A stretch of DNA of 64,000 nt, from NCBI RefSeq assembly GCF_048564905.1, contig NC_132997.1:73544271-73608270 (forward strand), in the 5' to 3' direction. Source of the stretch: Vicugna pacos. Taxonomy: Eukaryota > Chordata > Mammalia > Artiodactyla > Camelidae. A program made the translations under genes and the position numbers. The notes beneath the pieces were generated by a model. That model saw only the letters and a list, made by a program, of their open reading frames with translations, did no database searches and was not told the origin of the DNA. This document shows positions 49,398-60,810 of this stretch, piece after piece. Numbering within the stretch: position 1 is the stretch's first letter; each line of letters opens with the position of its first letter.

Positions 49398-49600
49398 GGT
49401 AGTTAAGAGCACAGGTTTTATCATCGAACAGAATCAAACTAGCTCAATCATTTCCTACTTGTGACCATTTAGTAGCTCTGTGACCTGGAGCAAGTTGCTA
49501 AACCCAGCAGGGATGCTAGGACCTGCCAGACAGTGATGGTGTGAGGATTCAGTCGGCTAAGGCTTATAGGTGCTTACCATAGCCACAAAGGAGGTGCTTG
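49398..49600 (+). mobile_element. MIR SINE (sense)
   Basis: TGGTAGTTAAGAGCACAGGT, GTAGCTCTGTGACCTGGAGC and GTGTGAGGATTCAG follow sense MIR order, 0.9 kb upstream of the DNTT promoter. Confidence 0.75.
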
Positions 49601-50385
49601 GGGAACGAGATCAAGAAAGTATGTTGATGAAAGACATTAACTTTATTTTGCATATAAAATTATGAAAATGTCTCTTTATGGCAGTAATTCTCACCCAAAG
49701 TCCATCCATTCCATCCCAAAAGATCAATTTTAGGCTTGCATAACAGACTGTTTGCCTTCTGAACAGACAACTTTAGTCTACTGAAACAGCTGAGATACAG
49801 GACATTTGGAACCCCAAGATCTGAATCAAGATCTGGTTCTGTCCCTTACACTGTGATCCTGAGTACACTGAACCTTTGTTCCTCACTCATAAAATGCTCC
49901 AGCATAGCTAAAATGTCCACCTTGAAATACGATGGAGCAATTAGAGACAACAGATTAGAACACAGAGCAGTGTGAATGGATGTGAAAACATAGTGCTGAG
50001 TGAAAATTAAAAAGGTGATCAGCAGAATGAGAAATATAACAATGCCATTTATATAAAAATCAAAACAACCACACAATGTATATCACCCATGCAAACTACA
50101 GAAATTCAATGTATTGCAAGGCTTGTCTGTGAGAGGAAGCAAACGCAAGCAAGTTGGGAAGTTTAAGAAGCATCAGAAATAATGACAAGAGGGTTTGCAA
50201 CAGATCTGTAGTACGTTAACAAATAAATTGGATAATTAATAAGATGGGAAGAGTGATGCTTCCTCACCTGATGAGGATCTGATGAGATTATGCACAGGAA
50301 AGTAAAAGTTAATTTACCATTTCCATCATGATCTCCATATAGGACAGATGAACTGAGCAGAGATAGAGATTCCCCATTGATCTTC

Positions 50386-50396
50386 AGCAGGAAGCC
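50386..50396 (+). promoter_or_regulatory. DNTT: DNTT upstream GGAA site (D'-like)
   Basis: AGCAGGAAGCC places a GGAA core at 50390-50393, about 80 bp upstream of the predicted start site. In mouse the TdT promoter depends on a D' element in this general region where Elf-1 and Ikaros compete over a GGAA-type core. Position and core fit; identity as D' is inference from memory. Confidence 0.35.
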
Positions 50397-50465
50397 ATCA
50401 GCAGGGCAGGGCCCAGTGAGATGGTGAGATGACATCAGGGCTCTTGATGAAGGAGGAGCAGGCTC

Positions 50466-50482
50466 TCTGTCACTTCTGGAGA
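50466..50482 (+). promoter_or_regulatory. DNTT: DNTT initiator (TATA-less core promoter)
   Basis: The stretch CTGTCACTTCTGGAGAT closely matches the mouse TdT initiator, the founding Inr element (GCCCTCATTCTGGAGAC), with one extra base after the start-site A. The predicted start is A50472, giving a 54-base leader. No TATA-like sequence lies 25-35 bp upstream, where the DNA reads AGGGCTCTTGATGAA, in keeping with the known TATA-less promoter. The start site is inferred from alignment, not measured. Confidence 0.65.
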
Positions 50483-50525
50483 TGCCACTTGATGGCACAG
50501 CCAGAAGTGGCAGCAGCCTCTTCCC

Positions 50526-50728
50526 ATGGATCCACAGCAAATGGCCCCTTCAGGCCCCCGGAAGAAGAGACCCAGGCAGGTGGGTGCCTCAGTGGCCTCC
50601 CCACCTCATGACATCAAGTTTCAGGATTTGGTCCTCTTCATTTTGGAGAAGAAAATGGGGACCACCCGTAGAACCTTCCTCATGGAGCTGGCCCGAAGGA
50701 AAGGATTCAGGGTTGAAAATGAGCTCAG
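50526..50728 (+). CDS. DNTT: DNTT (TdT) exon 1: NLS and first part of BRCT
   Basis: DNTT encodes terminal deoxynucleotidyltransferase, the nuclear template-independent polymerase that adds N nucleotides at V(D)J joints. This exon gives residues 1-67 and two bases of codon 68. It begins MDPQQMAPSG, followed by the basic localisation signal PRKKRPRQ at residues 11-18. The BRCT fold starts near residue 27 with DIKFQDLVLFILEKKMG and runs on through FLMELARRKGFRVENEL. The start is the only ATG giving the known N-terminus; its context has C at -3 and G at +4. The exon ends AG before a GTAAG donor, and the split Ser codon is completed by exon 2. The match is strong to bovine and human TdT; residues 4-9 differ most, as expected for the disordered tip. 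Confidence 0.97.
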
Positions 50729-52339
50729 GTAAGACATCACGGATTCCCATTTGTGAATAAGCAGGGCTTTTGCAAACAGCTTCTTTGGAACCCAAGGAAC
50801 CTGCGTTTTCCTCCATATACGCAAGAGGTGATATTCCCACTGGGAGAACTGGAATGAAATCAAAGAACCAATGTGAGGCAGTCAGCTAAGGAAAATAAGA
50901 TGAGTGGGGATGTGATACAATTTCATTGAAACCAGTTGGCACTAAAAGACAAGGTAATTTTTTTGCCCTTTCGAGATTATAAGATGAGAGGTATCTTAGG
51001 ATGATAAATAGAAACTGAGTTGGAAAGTTCAAGTTTGCTATAGACCAAGGTGAACAAAAGCACCACTGAGTTCAATCAGAGACTGTCAACTGCTTTGTGG
51101 CAGAAAGAAAGGTTTGGTTGTGCTGGCTGTGCTGAGTGAGCAGTGTTTGTGACGGGCAAGGCTGAGTGAGTGACTGTAGCTGGCTCACCATAGGCACCCA
51201 GACGTGGCTTTGATCATGCTTTTCTGAACAGCAGTCTGAGTGTGGTTTGTAGAGAGAGGGATGCTGGTTAAAGATTCAAGGGCGGCTCTGCCAAGGGGGA
51301 TGGACACCACACAGAGCGATGAGCTCAGAGCCCAGAGGAGAAGGCAGTGGGAGCAACCATGTGTTGTGACTGGTTCAGTCACAAACCCTCTCACATCCCA
51401 GCATTAGTCTTGCTCTTTTTCTAACTATGTAAGCTCTTCACTGGTCTCAACTAGATGGAATAGAAGACAAAATAAAATGCAGACACAAATGGTATTAAAC
51501 CTTGGCATAAATCATTCCAGACGGAACTACCAGAGGGCTTCAGATGAGTAAAGGATGATTAATGCAATTGGCTGACTTTGACTTTGATTATCCAAGGAAT
51601 AGGTTGACCACATTTTTTTTTTAGGAAAAACTACAAGAATTCTATGTGAAAATAAATTTTTATTTTAAAAAGAATCTTTGGTGTTTAAAAATTAAACTGA
51701 CAAGCATTTCCTGATGAAATGTCAGCTTCAAATTGCTAGAGAAACATTTGTCAAAAGTCAATAATCAGATATGATAATTTTCACAATACCCGTAATTCAT
51801 ATGAAGAGTCAATCTCACAGAAACATATTATTTTATTATTTTTACTAAAATGCCCCATTCAGAAATCCATGAGTCTCCCATGGTCTCTCTCATCTGACAT
51901 CTTTACATGGTGTTCTTCCCCCAGCCCCTGCCTCTTTTTTTCTTTTTAACCCCCTGTCTTCTTTGGGATATTAGGTTAACATCTCTTCCATGAAATCATA
52001 GATTTCACCTAATTGTTGAGTCTGCCCAATTTTACAGACTTACACGAAATGTTGGAGTTAGAGGGGGAAAAGATGACATGGGTGAAGTGGCTAAAAACCG
52101 AAATTGAAAAAAAGAAAGGAAATTGAAAAAGCAGAAATTAAAAGCCTTAGCAAATACGCAGCTGCTGTGTGCGGTTAAGAAATTTGGGCCAGGCAGGAAG
52201 GTGAGAGCCGGAGGATCAAGTTACCACTTACACAGAAAGCTCTCTGTTGAAACATCCACACTCCTAGAGAGGGCTGACGAGTTTAGTTACAGGCACAAAT
52301 ATGCACATGGTGGCTGAGACAGGTACTTGGAGAGACGAC

Positions 52340-52580
52340 GGGAGGCAAGTTTCTTCTTTTGGCAAGAGAGCCAAGAGGCAGCTTTGTGCCCCAGATGCCT
52401 GCTGCCAGGGACCGAGCCCAGCTGTTCAGGCGACAGAGGAAACTGGTGCACGGGGAGCCAACTGCTGCTGATGTGACGGTGGCAAAGTTCCCAGGCTGAC
52501 TGCTCAGAAGACACATTAAATACAAATGTGTTTTATGGCACAGAAATAAACCACAGGAAGTAGCTCTCAAACAGAATTTC
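52340..52580 (+). repeat. Unassigned ~230-bp element, copy B
   Basis: Shares CCAGCTGTTCAGGCGACAGA, GGAAACTGGT, GTGGCAAAGTTCCCAGG and AAATAAACCACAGGAAGTAG with copy A at 44030-44260. It lies in DNTT intron 1. Confidence 0.6.
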
Positions 52581-52639
52581 CGTACATAGTCATATAGACT
52601 TCCATTGGAAAGGACAATGGAAACTATTATAGGGGAAAA

Positions 52640-52830
52640 TCTCTAGATCATGAATCTAGAGACTTCCAATTCTTCCTCTGACCCTTCCAGCTATGTGATG
52701 TGGGGCAAGACCCCCTCACTCCTCTCTGATGTTACTGCCCTGATAAATGGTCTTGTCCATATGGTGTGACACCAAATGTGATGGATGTCAATGCACTTGG
52801 GTAAATTAAAACAGTTATACAAATGTAAAG
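52640..52830 (+). mobile_element. MIR SINE (sense)
   Basis: CTTCCTCTGACCCTTCCAGC, TATGTGATGTGGGGCAAGAC and the later AATGCACTTGGGTAAATTAA fit a decayed MIR. Confidence 0.5.
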
Positions 52831-53914
52831 TGTGGTTGTTTCCTTGTTGCTTAGCTGGATCCATTGACATTTACAGTAAAGCCCGAAGGAACGGGCTCTC
52901 TCTCCACAATGTGAACCAGGTCAAATGATATAAACAAACAGGACAAAGACAAGAAGAAAACCCATAAAATTGTTGTAAGTGGTTATTTTCTGGGGAGGTG
53001 AGTGATAGGGAGAGAATATGGCTGCTTCTATGCTCTGTGTTTTCCAATTAAAAAAAACTAAGCATACATTTTAAAATAAAAATTAAAGAAGTTGTTTTTT
53101 GAAAGAAAGGATACTTCTCAATAGGGATGGCTACACCTCTCCTTTTGATATATAAGATTCAGAGAAAGAGGAGCTAAGAAAAAAATATGCTTTGATAGAC
53201 AGGAACAGACAGGAATCTCCATAGTTTCTAGCACATTCTTTGGTTGCTAGGAGCATTAAATTTGAGGAAAACTCTGATTCCTACTTTACCTGGACCTGAA
53301 CAAACAGCTTAGAAATGGTATACCTGGATGTGTTGAATTTTCTGGAGCTATTTCATTTTCCAGCCTATGTGCACTGTATCTTTATATTTGGATTGGACTT
53401 CATTAATATTTATGTTATATTGCATAAGACATGCCATTCCATGTGGCATAGGAGGCTGCTTCTTAAAATATAAATCAGGGGATATGTCAAGTTCTTTGAG
53501 GCATTTTAGCACATTTGTTCAAAAGTTCACTGAATTTTATTCCATGGCCAACATCCTAAATGTTAGAGCAACTTCATAATCTTTGAGTTCTCTGGGACAA
53601 GCTAGAGAAGGATCAGAATGTAGTGTTTGTCACATTCTTATTTTATCCTTGATTCTAATACTTTGGGCTGTTTTAAAACTTTATCTGCATCAGCCCTCCT
53701 CATGAACATACTAGCTAAGCCTACTATCCATGCTTTGACCTACACTGCTGATGTGGAAGAAGAAAGGGCTGTGGCTAGGAAGGGTGGCTGTCCTGGGCTA
53801 CATCACCCAGCAGTTTTTAACACTTGCTGAGTTCCACTGTTCAAGCAGTAAAAACCCATCAGAGGATACTATGCCCTGCTTGGACCTCCATAATTTGTCT
53901 ACAGGGGTACATTT

Positions 53915-54205
53915 GGAAGGCATTGCTTTTTTTTTCATAGTTTGTTTGTTTAATATTGAAGTACCATCAGTTATAATACATCAATTTCTGGTGTACAGCA
54001 CAAAGTCCCAGTCATGCATACACATACATATATTTGTTTTCTTTAAAGATTATTACAAGACATTGAACATAGTTCCCTGTGCTATATACGGCAGAAACTT
54101 TTTTAAAAATCTATTTTTATTTGTAGTGGCTAACATTTATAAATCTCAAACTCCCAAATTTTTCCCTTCCACCCCCTTTTCTGCCTACTGGAAGGCATTG
54201 CTTTT
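53915..54205 (-). mobile_element. 5'-truncated L1 with perfect 16-bp TSD
   Basis: GGAAGGCATTGCTTTT at 53915-53930 recurs without mismatch at 54190-54205. The 259-bp insert is the antisense L1 3' end: ATATTGAAGTACCATCAGTT, CTGGTGTACAGCAC, then TAGTTCCCTGTGCTATATAC. Confidence 0.93.
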
Positions 54206-55149
54206 AATGAAAGCAAGATATAACATTATGGCATTACAAATAAAGGGTCCTGTTAGTATCCGCTCTGCACAATATTTGTCAGGTTCTGGACACACAAAAT
54301 AGTAGAAGACGAGCCCTGTAAGCAAAGAGTTTACAATCAGACAGGGGAGTCAGGAACTGTACCTTTGTTTTTACCTAGCATGGAAAGATAGCATAATGTA
54401 TTTTCCAAGTATGTAACAGTCTTCCTTTTTTAAAAATTAGCATTTCCCTACTCGACCCTTTACTTTCAGCCTTCTTGTGTCATTTTGGTTGAGTTATATC
54501 TAACCTGCCTGTCTGTTTCCATCCATTCCGTGGTCCCTTGCACCACTACCTCCTGTCACAGAGATTCCAGAAGTGTTTCTCCTCTGAATAAGCAGCAATT
54601 AGCAAATCCAGGTGGCCAGGTCACATGGACCAACCCCCTTAATGCCCCTCCGTGCCTTTCCCTTAGCACACTCCAGCCTTTAAGAGGTCTCCTGCCTTCT
54701 GTTTCCTGGAAGTTGAGTTCCATTCATGCTGGATCTTCTCCCACATTGCAATATTTATTACTGAAGAAGGTATCTTTTTACTGCTTTAACTAGCAAACTA
54801 GCGTCCAACTTTACTTGTCTTTGACAATATCCTACACTTCAAATTTGCCATGTCTGAAATAAAAATATTAAAAGTCATTGTTTGCAAAATAAACTGAATA
54901 CCGGAGGAAAGAAATAAATTACCTACTCTAGAAAATACGATGTTGAACGGGCCCATCTCTAGGCCCTGTCCAGGTCCAATGTCCAAACATCTCTACTGAC
55001 TTCTCTTAATGTTTTTTCTCACCCTTTCTTTCCCTCCTCATCCTTGAATGCCTTCCCCCTACGTCTCTCTGCATCTAAGAACTAAGACCCCTAGCAGCCT
55101 CCCCAGACAAGGGAATTTCCTCCCTGGACACAGGTGTGATCCTTGGCCT

Positions 55150-55325
55150 ATGGTTGGCCCCCGGATCTCCCACTTGGCTTTGCTCCTCACCCCATCCAGT
55201 TGCCCCTCCCCGACTCCACGAGGGCAAGGTCATCATCAGGGCCATAAGTGTAGACCTCATTTCAGACCTGTGACAATTGTCTTATGCAGAGTAGGCTTCA
55301 GGAAATATTTGCTTGAAGAATGATT
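55150..55325 (+). mobile_element. Possible L2 3' end
   Basis: CCACGAGGGCAAGGTCATCA and AGTAGGCTTCAGGAAATATT, then TGCTTGAAGAATGA, resemble the L2 3' terminus. Confidence 0.5.
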
Positions 55326-55975
55326 TATCTGGTGAATATGAAACCAACTAAAGGAACTATGATTACCAAGAGTAATTTTTGTCATTGAATTTTTTTCCTA
55401 CAAAGCACCAGTATCGTAATCAGCAAGATAATGAAGACTATTTTTTTTGACAAGTTCAAGAGCATGTAATGTAAACTGAAGTCCTGCTCTGGTCCAAATA
55501 TTTCAAAATGTATGGACTTTTATGAAAATGTTCATAGTCTCATTTAATGTGGGCCATAAAAATCAAGGCAAGACTCTCTCAGTCTTAAGCATATCAAGGG
55601 CTGGAAATAGAACCATGTTTAACTGGTGCTGGTTAGAGTGTGGGATAAAACCAAATAAAACTACGTCCATTATTCGGTGTCAGGGATTCTGAAACAGATC
55701 GTTTGCTAGGGAAATTGGCGGGAGGGTTTTTAAACTGTAAACATCTCAGTTTACCTGAAAATAACTATTTAACGTCATTGTGTACAAAATAAGTCCTACA
55801 TCAGATGGGAAGAATTAAGAATGACCTGTCCGGGGGAAGAAAACAGTTTTAAAGACAAAGAAAAAAGCAAGTGGTCATCTAAGAGGACTCGGGGAGGCAG
55901 ACAGGGGTGTTGTCTGGCTCCAGGCAAAAATCCTGGCAGAAAACAACGGCTGCCTTTTTCTTCATAGAGAGTTTT

Positions 55976-56092
55976 TCTTTTTTTTTTCTTTTCTTTTCTT
56001 TTCTTTCCTTTTTTTCTTTTCTTCTTTCTTTCTTTCTTTTATTTCTTTTTTTCTTTAATTGAAGTATAGTCAGTTTACAATGTTGTGTCTAA
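55976..56092 (-). mobile_element. Short L1 tail with expanded poly-T/(TTTTC)n
   Basis: A TTTTC/TTTC-rich run leads into TTTAATTGAAGTATAGTCAG and TTTACAATGTTG, the antisense L1 terminus. The microsatellite most likely grew from the L1 poly-A tail. Confidence 0.75.
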
Positions 56093-56699
56093 ATGTATCA
56101 AGAGGCAGGACCAACTAGGAAAAGAAAGACAGGATGAGCAGGGATACTGGTATCTGAGGAAAAAATAATTCAGGACTGAGATTTGTGAGTTCATTTCTCA
56201 ATTTAGAGGCTTCTGGACATCTGAGGGGCACATTTGTGATTCTTATAATACGTCTTACTATATGTATTATTATATAACTACTGTGTTTCTTTTAATTGTC
56301 CCTAAACAGAATTGTAATTTAGCCCTGTCTTAATGAATACAATCCATAAAAACCATGGGTCTGATGTACATATTTTTAAAATATAGATATAAATAAACAA
56401 TAAACTTTTTAAATGTTCAGTTGCATACTCCCTAAGATTATCTCATGCACCTGCAGAGAATTCAGTACCACATGGGGGAACATTGTTGTAACTGAGCCCG
56501 AAGCCCTGCATGGGGATCAAATCCAAGCTGGGGCAGGTGAAGAGTGACCTTTCTCTACAGCACTGTTTCACAGAGCAAAGTTCTTCTGCTGTGAGATGGT
56601 TTTGAAATATGGCAGCCCCCATGGAGAGACAGCCTCCCTTCCCTTGCATTGGAAGGGCTGGTGACCAGCCGACAGAGTGCAGCAGAAGTGACACTATGT

Positions 56700-57045
56700 G
56701 GCTTTAAGGGCTGGGTCATAATATGCCCAGAGGCTTCTGCTGTTCCTTGGACCCCAGAGCCTCAGTCAAGAAGTCTGAATACCCCCTGAGAGAGGCCACT
56801 TAAAGATGCTCAGGCTGATAGATGAGCCCAGCCTCCCAGCCACCCCGCCACTCCTGCCAAGGCACCGGACACGTGGGCAGCATGGAGCATCAGCGCTTCC
56901 ATTGGCCCCATGTGGGACAGAAAGGTCACCCAGCCAAGCTGCCTGAATCCCTGACCCACAGAACTGTGAGACATAACAAAATTGTCACCCTTTTAAAGCC
57001 ATTTCATTTGGGGATAGTTGGTTATGCACCAGGAGTTAACTAGAA
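56700..57045 (+). mobile_element. Possible LTR-type fossil
   Basis: ATCCCTGACCCACAGAACTG, then CTTTTAAAGCCATTTCATTT and GGTTATGCACCAGGAG, resembles the 3' part of an old mammalian LTR-type repeat. Old and broken; family not certain. Confidence 0.35.
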
Positions 57046-57054
57046 CTGACTGAC

Positions 57055-57180
57055 CATGTCAGAATCACCAAGCGAGCTTGCCAAATTGCATATTCCTGGG
57101 CCCTCGGTGAGATTTACTGAATCAGAATCTCTGGTAATAGGGCCCAGGCATCTGAATTTTAGTCCAGCATCCTGGGTGTC
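57055..57180 (+). mobile_element. MER5A relic
   Basis: TGTCAGAATCACCAAGCGAG, TTCCTGGGCCCTCGGTGAGA and TACTGAATCAGAATCTCTGG match MER5A. Confidence 0.7.
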
Positions 57181-57229
57181 TCTGGTAGACACTGGGATTT
57201 CAGAATATTCCTTTAGCATTATAGATTAA

Positions 57230-57420
57230 TCAGTCATTTATTCATTCTATGAATGGTCTCTCTATAGACTATGTAATAACTATGAATCTGGCCATGAGCT
57301 GGGCACCAGGCATGATTATAACCATGCAGATTATAACCAGGCAGATAGTAACACTGTCCCTGCCCTTAGGGACGCCAAGGACCAAGCCAAGCACATTTCA
57401 GTTCAGCACCAGTTGAAGGT
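57230..57420 (-). mobile_element. L2 3' end (antisense)
   Basis: TCATTTATTCATTCTATGAA, TGGGCACCAGGCATG and CTGTCCCTGCCCTTAGGGAC are L2 complement wording. A 15-bp tandem repeat (GATTATAACCATGCA type) at about 57314-57345 lies inside. Confidence 0.55.
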
Positions 57421-57865
57421 GCTTTTTTTTCACTTTAGGAAGCTGAGGGACAAATCCTAGTTCAGAATTCCTATAATTGGTTCACAGACTCCCAAACCCA
57501 GTCCAAGGAGCTACTAATTGGTCATAGCTAAGAAACTGGGTGCAATTAAAGGACTGAATCTACTGATATTTCAGAAACAGCCATCTCAGCAGTGCCTTGG
57601 GGTCTTAAGAAGAGGCTGAGAGGGGCTGCCTGGGGCGTTCTGCCACCATTTATTGTAAGGAGAAAGCCCAGGCCCTCGGGCAAGACTGAGACCATCTCAG
57701 CCCCAATCCCACATGTATTTGCCCTTGAAAATGACGTTCGTGTGTACTTTTTCCCTTAAGCAGAAAAGTGATGATAGATGGTTCATGACAAAAAATGGGA
57801 AAATATAGAAAAATACTTAAACATACAAAAAACCCTCACACAGAGACCTAGCCACAGTCTAGTAG

Positions 57866-58070
57866 AATGTTAAGAGATTGCTTGAGTCTTGCACACCTGG
57901 GTTTGAATCTTGGCTTCGTGTAACCTCTGCAGGCCTTGGTTTGCTAATCTGAAATTATACTAATTATATTACCCACCCCATTGAACTCTTGTGAGGATTG
58001 AGTAAGAACATACGTGTGTGCGCGCGCGCTCATGTAGTTATTGTTATTCTTGCTAATCAGCTAATTGTCT
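57866..58070 (+). mobile_element. MIR SINE (sense) with (CG/TG) run
   Basis: CACACCTGGGTTTGAATCTT, GCAGGCCTTGGTTTGCTAAT and CTCTTGTGAGGATTGAGTAA are MIR landmarks. A GTGTGTGCGCGCGCGCT run at about 58013-58030 follows. Confidence 0.75.
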
Positions 58071-58194
58071 GGAGTATTTCTCTCTAATCTTTTTCGTTCG
58101 TATTTATCAGTATTTAACTGTTTGTTGATCGTTTTATAGGGACCCCTCCTCCACCTCCCCAGGCATTCAGGATGTCTCTGCTAGAGGCAGGGCT

Positions 58195-58345
58195 GGGTCC
58201 TAGGTGAAGGTCTGATGCGTTGGTGGTGGAGGAGCAGGGCTGGTGAGTGTGGATGATGAAGGACCTGAATTTGGAAGAGGGCCCTGGGGCTCCCCCTCAG
58301 CACACCCATCTCCCTCTGAGGTTTAGGCAAAACCTCAGAGCGCGG
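58195..58345 (+). repeat. Local duplicate segment, copy 1
   Basis: GGTGAAG, GCGTTGGTGGTG, GGACCTGAATTTGGAAG (58261-58277) and TGAGGTTTA (58317-58325) recur in the same order at 59440-59535. Confidence 0.6.
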
Positions 58346-58669
58346 GGAGCCCGACAGCCTCTCCGTGACTCCTCCATCTTGGTGGGTATCTATAGCAACT
58401 GTTCTTTCAGAATTTCTGAGAGAGTCGTTATTGTAGCCCATGTGATATTGAACATAAAATATCAAAGCATGAATTCTATGTGGCAGCAGCAGGGAGAGTG
58501 ACTCAGAGCATCATGTAGGAAGTGTCATTCCATCTCTATTTCTGCCCTTTGGAGAGAATCTTCATGATGATGATGATGGTGATACTCATCCAGAAGTTAT
58601 TCCTTCTGAGAAAAGGAACAGCTCTCGCCACAGCCATGGAACGAGCACAGTCACCGCGGGGCAGTTCAG

Positions 58670-58890
58670 TGCAGTCCAGCACACATAGATTAAAACAGAC
58701 CTAAGGTAAAATCCCTGCCCAACAATTAATAGCCGGGTGAATTTTTAATGTCTCCCAAGCTCTCTTTTCTTACTTTCAGATGGGGATAATCAGACCTCTC
58801 TCATAGTGTTATTGACAAGCAAATGAGGTAGGGTATGAAATGTGCCGACCACGGTGTCTGGCACATGGTAATATTCTAGTACTATCAGTA
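58670..58890 (+). mobile_element. MIR SINE (sense)
   Basis: TTTCAGATGGGGATAATCAG, AAATGAGGTAGGGTATGAAA and GTGTCTGGCACATGGTAAT are sense MIR wording. Confidence 0.75.
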
Positions 58891-59439
58891 TTTTCAATAC
58901 TGGAGGACTCAGGGCAGAGAGGAAATACTGTACCAGCAAATAGCTGCCACAACGCAGCAGTAAGACATTGGCAGCAGAGCACATTAGGGGCGGTGACCCT
59001 CCTTGTAGCACCATTTGCTAAGGGCTCAGAACTGAAAGCAAGCAAACGCTTTATTGCAGTCGTCTGGAACTGAACCTGCAGTATCTCTGTGATCTGCCTG
59101 TACGGCCATGACGCCAAATTAAAGTTTCTAACGCTGACGTTCAATCTCTGTTCTTACCTTGTGGGAACCAGTGACAAACAGTACTGAACTCTGAGTAGCA
59201 CGGTGTGAATGGCAGAAGAGGTTTTGTTTGATGTGGTTTCTGTATGCGCTTTATTATTGTTGTTTTGTGTTGTTTGCTAGTTGCTTAATGAGCAGGGATT
59301 GGAAGTTTAAATCAGAGCTTTCCTTCATATGAGATATAGCCTATATTGAAGAACCTGCTTATATGAATTTTGTAAAAGATGCACGTGGTCTTCATCCGAA
59401 AGTGTGAGTCACACATCCCCACGCTGTCCTGGGGAATCC

Positions 59440-59535
59440 CCGGTGAAGAGGCATTGGGGTTGGTGGTGCAGGAGTGAATGGCGAGGGGCCTGAATTTGGA
59501 AGCTGAGTCTGAGGTTTAAACAAAACTCTATTTAT
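59440..59535 (+). repeat. Local duplicate segment, copy 2
   Basis: GGTGAAG, GGTTGGTGGTG, GGCCTGAATTTGGAAG (59487-59502) and TGAGGTTTA match copy 1 about 1.2 kb upstream. Confidence 0.6.
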
Positions 59536-59710
59536 AACAACAATAATAATAATATTTATAATATAATATAAACAAAACTCTATTTATTATAATAATAATG
59601 TAATAATAATAATACCCAACCCCCTTCATCACCACAAGGAACCTAATAATAATAATAATTTATAATAATTATAATAATCATAAATATAATAAATTATAAT
59701 AAATATTAAA
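59530..59710. repeat. (TAA)n-rich tract with embedded unique block
   Basis: TAA/ATA repeats are broken by TACCCAACCCCCTTCATCAC (59613 onward), which has a near-copy at 60867-60901. AACAAAACTCTATTTA also occurs twice (59519-59534 and 59571-59586). Confidence 0.85.
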
Positions 59711-60399
59711 GTTTCCCTTCAAAGGGCAGAGATACAGAAAGAACAACATTTACTATGTAACCCTATTAATTCTTTTGTTGTTTTCTTCAAGTCTTGACAT
59801 AAACAATTTTCAAGAAGTTTACCATAAACAATCTATGGAATTACATGTACCTAGAATAGGGAAGCAGCTAGCCATCTTCCCTCAACTTTTAGGAAAAGGT
59901 GGTCTCACCCTGACTCATTTCTCCTCAGGCCTGCTGTGCATCCTGCCATCCAGATGGTCTCGGCTCTGATCTCCAGCCCCCACCTCTCCCAGCACCAGCC
60001 TCAGATCCTAACTGTCCGCCAGATCTTTTCATTTGGTTCCCCAGATGTCCTTCCAATGCAGCATGTCTGAAATAAACTTTAGTTCCACTCCCCTACTCCT
60101 TCCCCCAAGGAGACACAACTTCCTAAATCTTTGTTTCTACCAAAAGTGATACTACTTGACTGTGATAGAGATGCTGAAGTAATATTTGGCTCTGTTCTCC
60201 ACTTCACCTTTTCTAGGTGAGCTGATGCCAGCTGTCCATCATCATGGCTCATTTGCCGTCCTTTCTAGTGCTGTAGGAACTGGATTGGGGTTTAAATCAT
60301 CTCATATCTGGTCCAGTGCTTCATCCTCCTAAGTAGTTCCCCAGCCCTCCCCAACCCATGACTCTCCCTCCAAATCATTGTGGGTACCAGATCAGCCTT

Positions 60400-60810
60400 T
60401 TTAAATAGCACAGCCATGCTAGCAATGTCCTGCTCACAAAATGCTTCAGTGGCTCCATAATCCCAGAAAATAAGATCCAACTTCTTCAACCAGGCTTCTA
60501 AGACCTTCTATAATGTGGCTGACCCCACCGACTCAGCCACACCTACAGCTACGTCCCAGCATGAATTCTTCACTCCAGTCTAGGCCATTCTCCTCCTTTT
60601 CCTCCGTCCTCTGAACCTTTTCTTTCGGAGGACCCAAAGTTCTGCCTTCCAGGTAACTTATCCCTCCCATCCATCAAGAAAGACTGGGCACAAATCCCGC
60701 TCTTCCACAAAGCCACCTGCCTCACCCAGCCCACACCAAGTTCTTTTCCCTCTCTGTACACCACTTGCAGGTCTTGTCCATGTCTCATGTCTTGTCATAA
60801 TATATTGTTA
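60400..60810 (+). mobile_element. Possible L2 fragment
   Basis: GCTTCAGTGGCTCCATAATC, AAGATCCAACTTCTTCAACC and TTCTATAATGTGGCTGACCC resemble L2 upstream of its 3' end, decayed. Confidence 0.45.

Larger units (their letters stand above)
19663..50471. other. BLNK-DNTT intergenic spacer
   Basis: This is the spacer between the two divergent starts. Apart from the repeats and motifs listed, I see no gene, exon pair or structured RNA. Stretches with nothing recognisable are 20048-21079, 21171-22139, 23161-25439, 28811-29639, 31641-33507, 33532-36084, 40357-41209, 41346-42169, 42701-44029, 44261-44639, 45761-46139, 47581-48544 and 49601-50385. Within these, 24400-24740 may be a decayed L2, 47680-47960 and 31730-32170 look like old repeats I cannot name, and 49900-50110 looks like decayed L1. 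Confidence 0.75.

Noticed and set aside
53751-54302. 183-codon plus-strand ORF
   Set aside because: Much of it is the antisense L1 insertion at 53931-54189, so it cannot be a conserved gene.
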